DNA of 64,000 nt from Bradyrhizobium canariense (lineage in GTDB: Bacteria > Pseudomonadota > Alphaproteobacteria > Rhizobiales > Xanthobacteraceae). Below the pieces are notes generated by a model. That model was given only the letters and a program-made list of their open reading frames with translations. It was not told the origin of the DNA and did no database searches. Location of the stretch: contig NZ_LT629750.1 in the NCBI RefSeq assembly GCF_900105125.1, forward strand, positions 2,356,001 through 2,420,000. The letters run 5' to 3'. Positions 1-8,498 of this stretch are shown here, piece after piece. How positions within the stretch are numbered: the stretch's first letter is position 1; each line of letters starts with the position of its first letter. The translations under genes were made by a program, and so were the position numbers.

Positions 1-775
1 TGGCGCGCGACATGAAGCTGTTCGGGATCATCGACAGCAGATAAGGAAAATCGATGCCGCGCGGATTCTTGAGGCGGATCACCACCATCGATTCATCCGG
101 CGTTGGAATCCATCGCGCGATAAACGGGTTCGATGTATCGACCGTCGGCACCCGCTGAAAATTGATATCGGTCTCGGCGAATTGCGGACAGATGTAGTTC
201 ACATAATCCGGCATCCGCCGCAGGATGGTATCGGTCACCGCTTCCGCGGTGTAGCCGCGGTCACTGCGGTCACGGTGCAGCTTCTGGATCCACTCCAGAT
301 TGATGACCGGCACGACGCCGATCTTGAGATCGGCATATTGCGCGATATTGACCTTGTCGGTGACGACGGCGCCGTGCAGGCCTTCGTAGAACAAGAGATC
401 GGACTTTTCCGGCAGCGGTCCCCATTCGGTAAACGTGCCCGGCTCCGCGCCGTACAACTTGGCTTCGTCATCGTCGTGGACGTAATGCCGGGTCGTTCCG
501 GTGCCGGATTCGCCGTAGTCGCGGAACACCCGTTCCAGCTCCTCGAACAGGTTGGTTTCCGGACTGAAATGACTGAAATGCTTGTTGCCGCGCTCGCCTT
601 CCTCCGACATCTTTGTACGCATTTCGAAGCGGTTGTAGCGGTGAAACGCGTCGCCTTCGATATAGGCTGCGGATACCTTTTCACGCCGGAAGATATTCTC
701 GAACGTCTTTTTCACCGACGTCGTGCCGGCGCCCGATGAACCCGTGATCGATATGATGGGATGACTGCGCGACAT
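1..775 (-). CDS. cbbP: Phosphoribulokinase (C-terminus beyond left edge)
   Basis: Phosphorylates ribulose 5-phosphate with ATP to ribulose 1,5-bisphosphate, the CO2 acceptor of the Calvin cycle; cytosolic. Reading leftwards from ATG at 775 the protein begins MSRSHPIISITGSSGAGTTS. The P-loop GSSGAGTT lies at residues 12-19 and EGDAFHR at 40-46, so Asp42 matches the catalytic Asp known from the prokaryotic class I enzyme. The frame stays open for 258 codons to the window edge; the family is about 290 residues, so roughly 30 residues are missing. It follows cbbF by 12 bases on the same strand, so the two are surely co-transcribed; the rest of the cbb operon (transketolase, aldolase, RuBisCO) would lie outside the window. 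Identification is by motif and context. Confidence 0.95.
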   Translation of the reverse strand, partial: MSRSHPIISITGSSGAGTTSVKKTFENIFRREKVSAAYIEGDAFHRYNRFEMRTKMSEEGERGNKHFSHFSPETNLFEELERVFRDYGESGTGTTRHYVHDDDEAKLYGAEPGTFTEWGPLPEKSDLLFYEGLHGAVVTDKVNIAQYADLKIGVVPVINLEWIQKLHRDRSDRGYTAEAVTDTILRRMPDYVNYICPQFAETDINFQRVPTVDTSNPFIARWIPTPDESMVVIRLKNPRGIDFPYLLSMIPNSFMSRA

Positions 776-787
776 GTTTTATCCTGC

Positions 788-1825
788 TCAGCGAAACAGG
801 CCGCGCCGCGCAAACAGCGGTGCGTCGCTATTGTCAAACATCGGTTCGATACCTTCGTGGATGGCCGCGACGTCGCGAACGCCTCGCACCGAGCCCATGA
901 TCAGCGGCACGCGCTGGTGCGGTGTTTTCGCTCCCAGTTCCAGAATTCTCCGGCGCCCGGTCGATGCCGCGCCACCCGCCCATTCCATCACCAGCGCCAT
1001 CGGATGGGCCTCGTACAGCAGGCGAAGCCTTCCTTCGCGATAGCCGGGGCGGGCATCGGCCGGATAGAGAAACACACCGCCGCGCACCAAAATCCGAAGC
1101 GACTCCGCAACCAGCGAACCGATCCAGCGCATGTTGAAATCTGCCGCGCCGCCGCCATTGGTGCCGGCGAGACATTCGTCGATATAGGCGCGAACCGGAC
1201 CATGCCAGTGCCGGCGATTGGATGCGTTGATGGCGAATTCGGGCGTATCGGGCGCGACCCGAACGCCCGCTGCGGTCAGCACAAATTCCTGCGTGCGCCG
1301 GTTCAGAATGAAGATATCGACGCTCGCATCAAGCGCGAGAACCAGCGTGGTTTGCGGGCCATAGACGATGAACCCGGCGGCGCACTGCGCCGTGCCCGGC
1401 TCAAAGAAGGTCGAAAGAATATCGTTGCCCCTGGGGCGGATCGAAAAGATGGTGCCAACCGAGATATTATTTTCGAGATTGGCCGAGCCGTCGAGCGGAT
1501 CGATCGCCACACATAACGGCGCATCGGGATGCAGGGTTTCCGGCAGCGCCGCTTCCTCGGAGAGAACCGCGGCGACCGGGGTATTGCGCAATGCCCGGCG
1601 CATCATTTCATCGGCAGCAACGTCGATATCCTTTTGCTGATCGCCGTCGGAATTGATACCGCCATTCCGTCCGGTGATGCCCACGAGCGGCCCATCGGCA
1701 ATCAATGCGGCAAGATCGACCGCGGCGGCAGCGATGGCCTTGATCACGTCGCCGACCGCGGCGCCCAGCGGCGTCTGCGATGCGGACCGTTCGAGATGCG
1801 AACGCAAGGTTACGCGCTCGTCCAT
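788..1825 (-). CDS. cbbF: Class I fructose-1,6-bisphosphatase
   Basis: Hydrolyses fructose 1,6-bisphosphate (and in cbb operons often sedoheptulose 1,7-bisphosphate) in the regenerative part of the Calvin cycle. The 345-residue protein has the normal family length. The metal and substrate signature DPLDGSANLEN is at residues 109-119, followed by ISVGTIFSIRP; SEE at 90-92 matches the upstream metal-binding Glu pair. It is the first gene of a leftward operon with cbbP 12 bases downstream, and is divergent from cbbR with a 146-base intergenic region, the standard arrangement in Bradyrhizobium and Rhodobacter. Expression is therefore expected to depend on CbbR and on ribulose-bisphosphate or energy signals; that part is inference from known operons. 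Confidence 0.95.
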   Translation of the reverse strand: MDERVTLRSHLERSASQTPLGAAVGDVIKAIAAAAVDLAALIADGPLVGITGRNGGINSDGDQQKDIDVAADEMMRRALRNTPVAAVLSEEAALPETLHPDAPLCVAIDPLDGSANLENNISVGTIFSIRPRGNDILSTFFEPGTAQCAAGFIVYGPQTTLVLALDASVDIFILNRRTQEFVLTAAGVRVAPDTPEFAINASNRRHWHGPVRAYIDECLAGTNGGGAADFNMRWIGSLVAESLRILVRGGVFLYPADARPGYREGRLRLLYEAHPMALVMEWAGGAASTGRRRILELGAKTPHQRVPLIMGSVRGVRDVAAIHEGIEPMFDNSDAPLFARRGLFR

Positions 1826-1931
1826 GGACGTCTCCCCTGTGCCCTCTTTCGGGGCGTCTCAAAACGTCTCGCCGTCCGGCAATCCGTCCCCTAAGGAAGC
1901 GCAATTTGCTGAATTAGGGAAATTTTGTTAT

Positions 1932-1948
1932 CTTTGGCAGTGACAAAG
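1932..1948. promoter_or_regulatory. LysR-type (CbbR) binding box
   Basis: In the cbbF-cbbR intergenic region there is an inverted repeat CTTTG-N7-CAAAG, which contains the T-N11-A spacing typical of LysR-family sites. It lies about 24 bases upstream of the chosen cbbR start and 107 bases upstream of cbbF, suitable for autorepression and divergent activation. The surrounding sequence is AT-rich compared with its neighbours. The assignment rests on pattern and position only; no footprint is implied. Confidence 0.45.
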
Positions 1949-1971
1949 TTTTTATTATAAAGGTGGTTGCG

Positions 1972-2940
1972 ATGGCGGGCCGGTTTTTGCGCGAATTGAC
2001 CATCCGCCAACTGCGTGCGCTGGCGGCTGTGCATAAACATCGATCGGTCACCGCGGCGGCCAAGCAGCTTCATCTCACGCAGCCCGCCGTTACGCTCCAG
2101 CTTCGCAATCTGCAGGCGCTCGCCGGATTGTCGCTGATCCAGCGCACCGGCGACGGCATGCTGCTGACCGATGCAGGGCGCGAAGTTCTTGCGCTGACCG
2201 AGCGCATCGAGGCGGCGATCGTATCCTGCGAAACGTCGCTGGATATGATCACGGGAAAGACCGCCGGACGTATTTCGATCGGTGCGGTAAGCACCGCGAA
2301 ATATTTCGTGCCGTTCGCGATCTCGGCATTTTCGCGGGCTTATCCGAATATCGATGTCACGCTCTCGATCGGCAACCGGCAGGAAATTGGCACGGCTCTT
2401 CGGGGCTACGATCTCGATATCGCCATCATGGGCCGGCCGCCGGTGGACGTTCCCATGAATGTGCACCTGATCGGCGATCATCCCCATGTCATCATCGCAC
2501 CGACCGGGCACCGTCTGGCGCGAAAAGCCCGCCTCTCGCTGACCGCCCTTGCCGACGAAACTTTCCTGACGCGGGAGCCCGGATCCGGAACGCGCGGCCT
2601 GATGGAGCAATTATTTGAAACCGCCGGCGTTCGCCCGAAGATCGGCATGGCCATGAGCAGCAATGAGACCATCAAGCAGGCAGTGATCGCGGGACTAGGC
2701 ATTGCCTTCATTTCCGCGCATACGGTCGCGACCGAACTGGACGAACGACGCCTGGTGACGCTCGATGTTGATGGCCTCCCCGTCGTCCGGCAATGGTTCG
2801 TGCTCGCCCGCAAGGACAAGGTTTTGCTGCCGCCAGCGCAGGCGATGCTCGATTTTCTCAGCGCCAAGGGCGCACAGTTTCTGCCGCGAACCCACGGCAG
2901 GCTTCGCCTCACTCGGTCGTCGGCCCGCGCCACGCGCTGA
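1972..2940 (+). CDS. cbbR: LysR-family regulator of the cbb operon
   Basis: 322-residue LysR-type transcriptional regulator. The N-terminal winged helix-turn-helix spans about residues 10-68 (RQLRALAAVHKHRSVTAAAK, then LTQPAVTLQLRNLQ), followed by the linker helix and a periplasmic-binding-protein-like effector domain from about residue 93. I chose ATG at 1972 because AAGGTGG at 1960-1966 is a good ribosome binding site at the right spacing; a GTG at 1963 in the same frame overlaps that site and is less likely. Divergence from cbbF identifies it as CbbR rather than a generic LysR. Known CbbR proteins activate the cbb operon in response to phosphorylated Calvin-cycle metabolites. Confidence 0.9.
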   Translation: MAGRFLRELTIRQLRALAAVHKHRSVTAAAKQLHLTQPAVTLQLRNLQALAGLSLIQRTGDGMLLTDAGREVLALTERIEAAIVSCETSLDMITGKTAGRISIGAVSTAKYFVPFAISAFSRAYPNIDVTLSIGNRQEIGTALRGYDLDIAIMGRPPVDVPMNVHLIGDHPHVIIAPTGHRLARKARLSLTALADETFLTREPGSGTRGLMEQLFETAGVRPKIGMAMSSNETIKQAVIAGLGIAFISAHTVATELDERRLVTLDVDGLPVVRQWFVLARKDKVLLPPAQAMLDFLSAKGAQFLPRTHGRLRLTRSSARATR

Positions 2941-3189
2941 TGAGACCGCGGCTTCACTTGCCGCAAAAATGATCGATCGATCAGGTTGGCTCGAAGGATT
3001 GAAAGAGTCCAACTCGATATGGGACGGTTCCCAGTTGAAAACGGGTTGCTTTCCCTTCAACAACAAAATTCCGTTTTCTTGACCCGATCGACTCTCGCTG
3101 GTCCACTTGGGCGGTCAGTCGCATCGGTGGTCCGTAATGTGAGAACGGGTGGTACCGCCGGCGGCGATGCTAAACGCAAGGACATCCGC

Positions 3190-3561
3190 GTGGCGACGAA
3201 CGAACGATCGATATTCGTCCTCGAAATTGCCGATGCGCCGGCTTTTGCCTTCGAGGCGGAAAGCTGTTCGCAAGCTGCGGAAGTTGCCCGATCGCCCTGG
3301 TTTACCCGGGCCCTTGATAAATTTTATTTGCGGCGGCGCGAAAGCTGGGACTGGAATAGGCCGCCGCTCCGCCTCCGCGTCGCGACCACAACAGAAGCGA
3401 CTGTCTATCGGGATTTCGCCTGTGAGTTCGCAGATGCGCTGGATTGCTTTCTGGTTACGCACCTATCCGATCAGGCAGTTGCGGCGACAAGTGAGCGTTT
3501 CGATGATCGAGCCGCAAGTTGGGATGCCCGGAAAACGAGGGGCCCCTCGACGCTCGAATGA
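3190..3561 (+). CDS. Small hypothetical protein (Bradyrhizobium-type)
   Basis: 123-residue protein without a recognised domain. I chose GTG at 3190 because AAGGA sits seven bases upstream (3177-3181) and because the reading from there (MATNERSIFVLEIADAPAFA) has the look of small conserved rhizobial proteins with an 'IFVxEIxxxPxxAFEA' opening, remembered from memory and not searched. The residues after it (EAESCSQAAEVA, WFTRAL) resemble a helix with acidic and aromatic positions. A competing antisense frame at 3115-3462 has no comparable start signal. Function is unknown. It lies between cbbR and the sulfonate genes with no obvious partner. Confidence 0.5.
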   Translation: MATNERSIFVLEIADAPAFAFEAESCSQAAEVARSPWFTRALDKFYLRRRESWDWNRPPLRLRVATTTEATVYRDFACEFADALDCFLVTHLSDQAVAATSERFDDRAASWDARKTRGPSTLE

Positions 3562-3606
3562 GCGGACGCAAGTAAAACACGTATCATCGCGATCGAACCA
3601 GGGAAA

Positions 3607-4561
3607 TCAGGAGCCCGGCGTCCATTTCCAGACGATGTCGGAAACGTTGACCGGCTTCGGGATCAGACCCAGCCGCGCAAAACGGTCGGCGACCGCCTGC
3701 TGGCTCTTGATCACCTCATCGTCAACAGGAACGACACGGTAGCTCGATCGATTGACGAAACGCCTGATGGCTTCGATATCGACGCCGGTCGCCTCCGCCT
3801 GCGCCTTCGCGACCTCCTCGTGATGGCTGGTCGGCCCACTGGCCTTCGGACGCGAAAACGGCATTAACCCGTGCAACCAGCGACGGATATTTCTCCACGA
3901 AATCCGAACCCGCGATGTAGAAGGCGTTGGGCTTGTGAACGTCCTTGTCGAAGGCAATCACGCGCGCGTTTTCCTTGAGTTCTGCGAGCGCGAGATAGGG
4001 ATCCCAGATCGACCAGGCATCAACCGAGCCTTTCACGAACGCTGCGGTCGCATCAGCCGGTGCGAGCGGAGCTGGCGTGATGTCGCTCCACGCGATCCCG
4101 GCCTTCTCCAGGGCCGCGACGAGCAAATTGTGCGCGCTCGATCCCTTGCCAAAGGCGATGCGCTTCCCCTTGAGATCGGCCAGCGTCTTGATCGGCGAAT
4201 CCCGGGGGACAATGATTGCCTGCGTCGTTCCCTCTGATTTGACGGCCGCCACGTAGCGGATTCCAGCGCCGCCGGCCTGTGCGAAGATCGGTGGCGTATC
4301 GCCGACAAAGCCGAAGTCGACGCTGCCGGCATTGATCGCCTCCAGGAGCGGCGGGCCGAACTGGAAGTCGATCCACTCGATCTCGATGCCAAGCGGCTTG
4401 AACGCATCCTCCAGCGAATGACGCTGCCGCACCGCCGGAAAGAAACCACCCTTCTGCGTGCCGATACGAATTTCGGACGGCTTGTCCTGTGCCTGCGCGG
4501 GAGATATCGCGAACGCGGCAAGAATCAGCGCTCCGCCGAGAATATTTCGTCTTGTGATCAT
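3607..4561 (-). pseudogene. Frameshifted SsuA-like sulfonate-binding protein
   Basis: Encodes an aliphatic-sulfonate-type periplasmic binding protein. The first frame starts at ATG 4561 with a twin-Arg/Sec-like signal peptide (TRRNILGGALILAAF...AQA), then IRIGTQKGG, the family motif FGPPLLEAINAGSVDFG, and DSPIKTLADLKGKRIAFGKG. Near 3823-3835 the frame breaks: after ASEGQW the coding continues in another frame (HHEEVAKAQAEATGVDIEAI) to the expected end (IVWKWTPGS) at 3607. One extra base, or two missing, explains it. If the break is real the protein loses its C-terminal 75 or so residues and is probably not functional. It could also be a sequencing error. It is clearly paralogous to the intact binding protein at 10408-11376. 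No permease or ATPase gene accompanies it. Confidence 0.8.
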
Positions 4562-4593
4562 CGACTTGTCCCTTCGGGGTTTGGCCGTGTTCG

Positions 4594-4809
4594 TCAGAAT
4601 GCGGCGGTGACCGTTGAGCGGCTCACCTTGGAGCGACGGCTCGCCAGCAGCGCGCTTGCCGCGCGTTCCGCATCGCGCGCGGAACCGAACTCGCGGCCTT
4701 CGAGGCTGTCGAAGGCTCGTTCCGAGGAGAAGAACCGGAATCCATGCTCGTCGCCAGCGACGATTCCGGCCGTCCGATTTCTAACTTCTATGATGTAGGC
4801 TTTGGGCAT
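4594..4809 (-). CDS. Small conserved hypothetical protein, 71 residues
   Basis: 71-residue protein beginning MPKAYIIEVRNRTAGIVAGD, rich in charged residues in its second half (FFSSERAFDSLEGREFGSARDAERAA). No catalytic motif or membrane segment is visible. It ends 32 bases before the start of the frameshifted ssuA-like gene on the same strand, so the two look like one transcription unit, and a possible leader peptide lies 75 bases upstream. I recall similar short proteins beside sulfonate genes in Bradyrhizobium, but this is memory and not a search. Function unknown. Confidence 0.6.
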   Translation of the reverse strand: MPKAYIIEVRNRTAGIVAGDEHGFRFFSSERAFDSLEGREFGSARDAERAASALLASRRSKVSRSTVTAAF

Positions 4810-4884
4810 GTGTGCTCATTCGCCGGAGTGCCGGCGCTCCTGTCTGATTCATGGTTGGGTCTGTAGGTCTGTACTACGCCGGAA

Positions 4885-4941
4885 TCAGCGACAGGCTCCG
4901 GTCGCCGCGGAGACGCAACGGCGGGTAATGCGCTTACGCAT
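4885..4941 (-). CDS. Possible Cys-codon leader peptide
   Basis: A short frame reads MRKRITRRCVSAATGACR then stop, upstream of the 71-residue gene and the ssuA-like gene and on the same strand. It is strongly basic at the start and ends with two cysteines, the second directly before Arg-stop. This resembles in outline the short leader peptides ending in Cys-Arg known upstream of actinobacterial sulfur genes, where ribosome behaviour at Cys codons reports cysteine supply. A longer in-frame start exists at 4974. The upstream GGTGGG is only a moderate ribosome site. I infer an attenuator role from position and composition; no convincing terminator/antiterminator pair was worked out. Confidence 0.35.
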   Translation of the reverse strand: MRKRITRRCVSAATGACR

Positions 4942-5136
4942 ATCGCCCACCACTGGCTTGTCATTTGGTCTCATACGGTAACCCTCGGCAGCGCAATCTG
5001 CCGCATTAAATATCCGACGATCCAGCGAATTGGTCAATGAAATGGGTATCCAATCTTGCCGTCGCGACGCGACGGCTCTTCTATGCGAAGGCCGTCAAAC
5101 GAACAGAACGACCTCGCCACTTCAACGGGAGGCGGA

Positions 5137-5157
5137 CTAGCACTACTTTGGCAGATT
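5137..5157. repeat. IS701 left end: CTAG duplication plus 17-bp IRL
   Basis: CTAG (5137-5140) is the putative target duplication. Bases 5141-5157, CACTACTTTGGCAGATT, form the left inverted repeat and match the complement of 6578-6594 at all 17 positions; the match stops at the next base inward. Confidence 0.9.
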
Positions 5158-6594
5158 TCGACGATTGATCGGCTCAACTGGATTCCCGAATCAGATTTTC
5201 GGTGATTCATGGGTGGTCGGCATTTGGAGGGCCGACCATGGCGGGCAGGACGTCGAACTGGGAAGATGAGCTTGGACGCTGGCTCCAGCCATTTCTGGAT
5301 CGGTTAGGGCACAAGGCGCGACGGCGGATGTGTCCGCTGTATGTTTCGGGGCTGATCGGACCGGGCGATCGCAAGAGCGTGCAGCCGATGGCGGCGCGGC
5401 TATCGCCGGGGGACTATGACCAGTTGCACCATTTTATCGCTGATGGCGTCTGGGATGCGGCGCCATTGGAGTCGGAGCTGCTCGTTCAGGCCGATCGGCT
5501 GGTCGGTGGCGAGGATGCGGTACTGGTCATCGACGACACCGCGTTGCCGAAGAAGGGCGATCGTTCGGTTGGTGTGGCTGCGCAATATGCTTCGTCTCTC
5601 GGCAAGACGGCCAATTGCCAAACGTTGGTGTCGCTGACGCTTGCGCGCGGTGAAGTGCCGGTGATGGTGGCATTGCGTCTCTTCCTTCCCGAGAGCTGGA
5701 CGAGCGATGCGGCGCGTTTGAAGCGCACCGGTGTTCCCGTCGAGTATCGCGCAGCGCGGACCAAGCCAGAGATCGCGCTGGCTGAGATCGATCGCGTGAT
5801 CGCGGCCGGAGTTCGCCTCGGCTGTGTACTGGCGGATGCCGGTTACGGCCTCAGCGCACCGTTCCGTCAGGGGCTCACGACACGCGGGCTTTTCTGGGCC
5901 GTTGGTATCCCTCGTCACCTCAAGGTGTACCCGGTCGGGGTCAAGCTGATCTGGCCAGTTGCGGCTCGGGGTCGTCCCCGCAAGCGGCACATTCCGGATA
6001 TTCTGTCGAGAGCGGCCGAAGACATGTTGGCCAACGCCAAGTGGCAGAATGTAAGCTGGCGAAACGGAACCAAGGGGCGGCTGGAAGCCCGCTTCGCCGC
6101 GGTGCGCGTCCGGACCGCCGATGGACCACCGCAGCGGATCAAGGACATGGGCCAGCAGCACCTTCCCGGAGATGAGGCGTGGCTGATCGGCGAGCATCGC
6201 AGCTCGGGGGAGAAGAAGTATTACCTCGCCAATCTGCCGGCCAAAACGGATCTGCGCACGTTAGCTGCCACGATCAAAGCGCGGTGGATTTGCGAACAGG
6301 CCCATCAGCAGTTGAAGGAGGAACTCGGGCTCGATCACTTCGAAGGAAGATCCTGGCAAGGCCTCCATCGACATACGCTCATGACCATGATCGCTTACGC
6401 GTTCCTCCAGCACCGCCGTCTCGCACAAGTGGGGCGGAAAAAAAAGAATCAACGGTCCACCGCCGCAGCCGAGCCTGCCAGCCGTACGCCAAGCCATCGT
6501 CGATCTCATCGTTCAACCACGACCTCAGCGATGCCCGTACTGCCGAAGAAAAATCGGCAAAAAGCAGCGGCATGAATAATCTGCCAAAGTAGTG
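5141..6594 (+). mobile_element. Complete IS701-family insertion sequence, 1454 bp
   Basis: The element is bounded by perfect 17-bp inverted repeats (CACTACTTTGGCAGATT at the left, its complement at the right) and flanked on both sides by CTAG. Four-base YTAR-type duplications are characteristic of the IS701 family, so the CTAG copies at 5137-5140 and 6595-6598 are read as the target duplication. It contains one transposase gene on the + strand. Perfect ends and intact flanks suggest a recent insertion. It separates the 71-residue gene and its upstream region from the PLP enzyme gene; no gene appears to be cut. Confidence 0.9.
5238..6575 (+). CDS. IS701-family transposase, C-terminus frameshifted at A8
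   Basis: DDE transposase of the IS701 family. ATG 5238 is preceded by GGAGGG and gives 445 residues. Acidic residues expected for catalysis are visible in LVIDDTALPKKG (Asp99/100), LADAGYG (Asp200) and RWICEQAHQQLKEELG (Glu353 or Glu361/362). The reading frame is open to a TGA at 6573-6575, but after the run of eight A at 6438-6445 the residues become low-complexity Ser/Arg/Thr. The +1 frame instead reads PPPQPSLPAVRQAIVDLIV and CPYCRRKIGKKQRHE, a zinc-ribbon-like tail, and stops at 6577-6579 inside the right inverted repeat. Seven A would join the two frames, so this copy carries an extra A or relies on slippage at the run. Confidence 0.9.
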   Translation: MAGRTSNWEDELGRWLQPFLDRLGHKARRRMCPLYVSGLIGPGDRKSVQPMAARLSPGDYDQLHHFIADGVWDAAPLESELLVQADRLVGGEDAVLVIDDTALPKKGDRSVGVAAQYASSLGKTANCQTLVSLTLARGEVPVMVALRLFLPESWTSDAARLKRTGVPVEYRAARTKPEIALAEIDRVIAAGVRLGCVLADAGYGLSAPFRQGLTTRGLFWAVGIPRHLKVYPVGVKLIWPVAARGRPRKRHIPDILSRAAEDMLANAKWQNVSWRNGTKGRLEARFAAVRVRTADGPPQRIKDMGQQHLPGDEAWLIGEHRSSGEKKYYLANLPAKTDLRTLAATIKARWICEQAHQQLKEELGLDHFEGRSWQGLHRHTLMTMIAYAFLQHRRLAQVGRKKKNQRSTAAAEPASRTPSHRRSHRSTTTSAMPVLPKKNRQKAAA

Positions 6595-6598
6595 CTAG
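6578..6598. repeat. IS701 right end: 17-bp IRR plus CTAG duplication
   Basis: Bases 6578-6594 (AATCTGCCAAAGTAGTG) are the exact complement of the left repeat. CTAG at 6595-6598 repeats the left flank. The stop codon of the shifted transposase frame (6577-6579) overlaps the first two bases of the repeat. Confidence 0.9.
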
Positions 6599-6638
6599 CT
6601 CCAGTCCCGAATCCTGTCGGGCGCCAGATTTCAATCAC

Positions 6639-8210
6639 TTACGAGCGGCGACACAGGTCGTCAGTGACGTGCTGCCATTTGGAAAAAAGACTGGTGAGGT
6701 CGGCCAGTAACGGCGCGACGGCAGCCTCGAACATTTGCTCTTTTGCCATCCTCTCCGCCACGTCGACGATTTGGGGTGCACTCAGGCAAATGCGAAGCGC
6801 GTCACGATTTCCAATCGAAACGGGCTGGCCAACGTGAAAGACTCGCTCGAATGCTTTGGGAAGGGAGCTATCACGCAGCGGCGCCCTTAATGCGCGATAG
6901 ACGGCATCGGGCGCCAGGGACGCGCCATCCTGAGCGAGTGTTACAATTGAAAATATTGTCCTGGCCGAGTGAAACCCGTCGGCTGCGCCGTGATCGATCA
7001 GTTCAAGTCGTGGATTTCCAAGAACGTGCCTTTCGATCGCATTTGCGAATACCCGGATCACGCTTTCGCGGAACTGGACTGGCAAGGCGAACAGCTTTTC
7101 CAGTTCGGCCAAGGCCGCTTCCCATCGCAAGCCTGCGCCGAAATTGTCGGTGACTGCGAACTCCCGCCTGATTTCCCTGCGCAACGCGAAGGGCCAATCG
7201 TCAGCTGCGGTATATGCGAGCAAGCCGGGCGGCATGTCGAGACACCGAAGTTGCTCCCGGATTTTGGGAGGCAGAAGAATGGCCCCCGAGAACGGGGGTC
7301 CTGCGGCAAACTTCGAACCGGTGATCATCACCATAAACCCGGCACGAAGATCTGCCCGAATCTGTTCGGGAGAGCATCGCAATTGGCAACTGTCGACGAC
7401 CACAAGAACCCGGCTGCCGTATCGCGCCATGAGCGCAGATGCGGTGGATCGCCGGAGGCCGCTGCGATTGGTTTTTGAGCAATCGAGCAAATGGATCAGG
7501 ACGCATCGATTGTTGGCGATGTTCGTTTCGACCTTTTCGACGACTTCGTGATCAACCGTATCGGCCGAAAGCGCCAACCCGCAGCCGTCACGAATTTCGA
7601 CCGTCTCGGTGGTGGACTCAGGGATATCAAACCCTTCGATCAGATATCCACGTGCGACTCTTTCGACAAAAGGCGCCGAGCCAAGAAAATGCCGCCCGGA
7701 AGCGCCCAGCAGGACACCCCTTCCCGTTTCGCCTGGCCCGACAATCAGATTTGTCAGCGGCCCACCTAAAATGCTTCGCGCCAGAAAAAGCGCGATGATT
7801 TCCAGCTCTGTGCCGGAACTGGATAAAATGACTTCCGACCCCGAAGTGCCGAAAAGCCTTAGCAATCGCGCACGGATGCGATCGAACCAGGCCGGAATTG
7901 AACAAGCATCGTCTGAATGTATGACGGAACGATATGCTTCGAGGGCCGCTTCATATCCACGTGGCGATATGGCAGTCGCCGTGGAAGAAGCGAACCACAC
8001 CTCGTCGCAAGCTTTTCCTGGAGGCGTACCGTAGCGGTTACGGCCTGTAGAAGGATCGACAGCGATGCGCTCGTCCCCGCCGCTGGTCAGCAACTGCTCG
8101 AACAACTGTAGATCCAGCGCGGCCCGCTCCATTGATCCCGCGCTGCTTGCGCGGGAAGCCCGTTCGTCCGCGCGGGACGTCGGACAAGGAATTGGGGCTG
8201 CAATATCCAT
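6639..8210 (-). CDS. PLP-dependent aminotransferase-fold protein
   Basis: 523-residue protein of the fold-type I PLP family. Visible signals are SSSGTELE (cofactor phosphate loop), VVVDSCQLR with Asp273 that would hold the pyridine nitrogen, and TGSKFAAGPPFSGAILLP with Lys300 as the Schiff-base lysine. ATG 8210 is used; an in-frame start 14 codons upstream (8252) is less plausible because it only adds an Arg-rich stretch. The substrate cannot be read from the sequence; the protein is longer than standard aminotransferases and I do not recognise a named subfamily. It is followed to the right, on the same strand, by a DOPA-dioxygenase-like gene, so an aromatic or catechol-derived substrate is possible but unproven. 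Confidence 0.75.
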   Translation of the reverse strand: MDIAAPIPCPTSRADERASRASSAGSMERAALDLQLFEQLLTSGGDERIAVDPSTGRNRYGTPPGKACDEVWFASSTATAISPRGYEAALEAYRSVIHSDDACSIPAWFDRIRARLLRLFGTSGSEVILSSSGTELEIIALFLARSILGGPLTNLIVGPGETGRGVLLGASGRHFLGSAPFVERVARGYLIEGFDIPESTTETVEIRDGCGLALSADTVDHEVVEKVETNIANNRCVLIHLLDCSKTNRSGLRRSTASALMARYGSRVLVVVDSCQLRCSPEQIRADLRAGFMVMITGSKFAAGPPFSGAILLPPKIREQLRCLDMPPGLLAYTAADDWPFALRREIRREFAVTDNFGAGLRWEAALAELEKLFALPVQFRESVIRVFANAIERHVLGNPRLELIDHGAADGFHSARTIFSIVTLAQDGASLAPDAVYRALRAPLRDSSLPKAFERVFHVGQPVSIGNRDALRICLSAPQIVDVAERMAKEQMFEAAVAPLLADLTSLFSKWQHVTDDLCRRS

Positions 8211-8498
8211 AGATCGTCTCTGCCCGATCGTTCGTACGCAGCTACGCCACACCCGACCAACGATGGTGGGCTACAGACGGCGCAAAGCTCGGTTGCGGAC
8301 CGCATCTGACAGCGTCACTTCAGTGCTGATTTCTCGCAGCAACACCGCGCTTCAGTCGCCGATGACCGTTCAGTCCAAGTCTCAAGCCTGTCTCATTGTA
8401 CAGCTGATTCTCGAAGGGGTTCAACGCGTACGGGTGTCGGTGATGCCGCGCTTGTCCCGCTTTACGCCTCGTTCGAAGCTTCTCCAGGAGAGGGCAAA

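Noticed and set aside
2948..2964. GCGGC/GCCGC hairpin just after cbbR
   Set aside because: It is followed by A residues rather than T on the + strand and has only a 5-bp stem, so it is not a terminator for cbbR.
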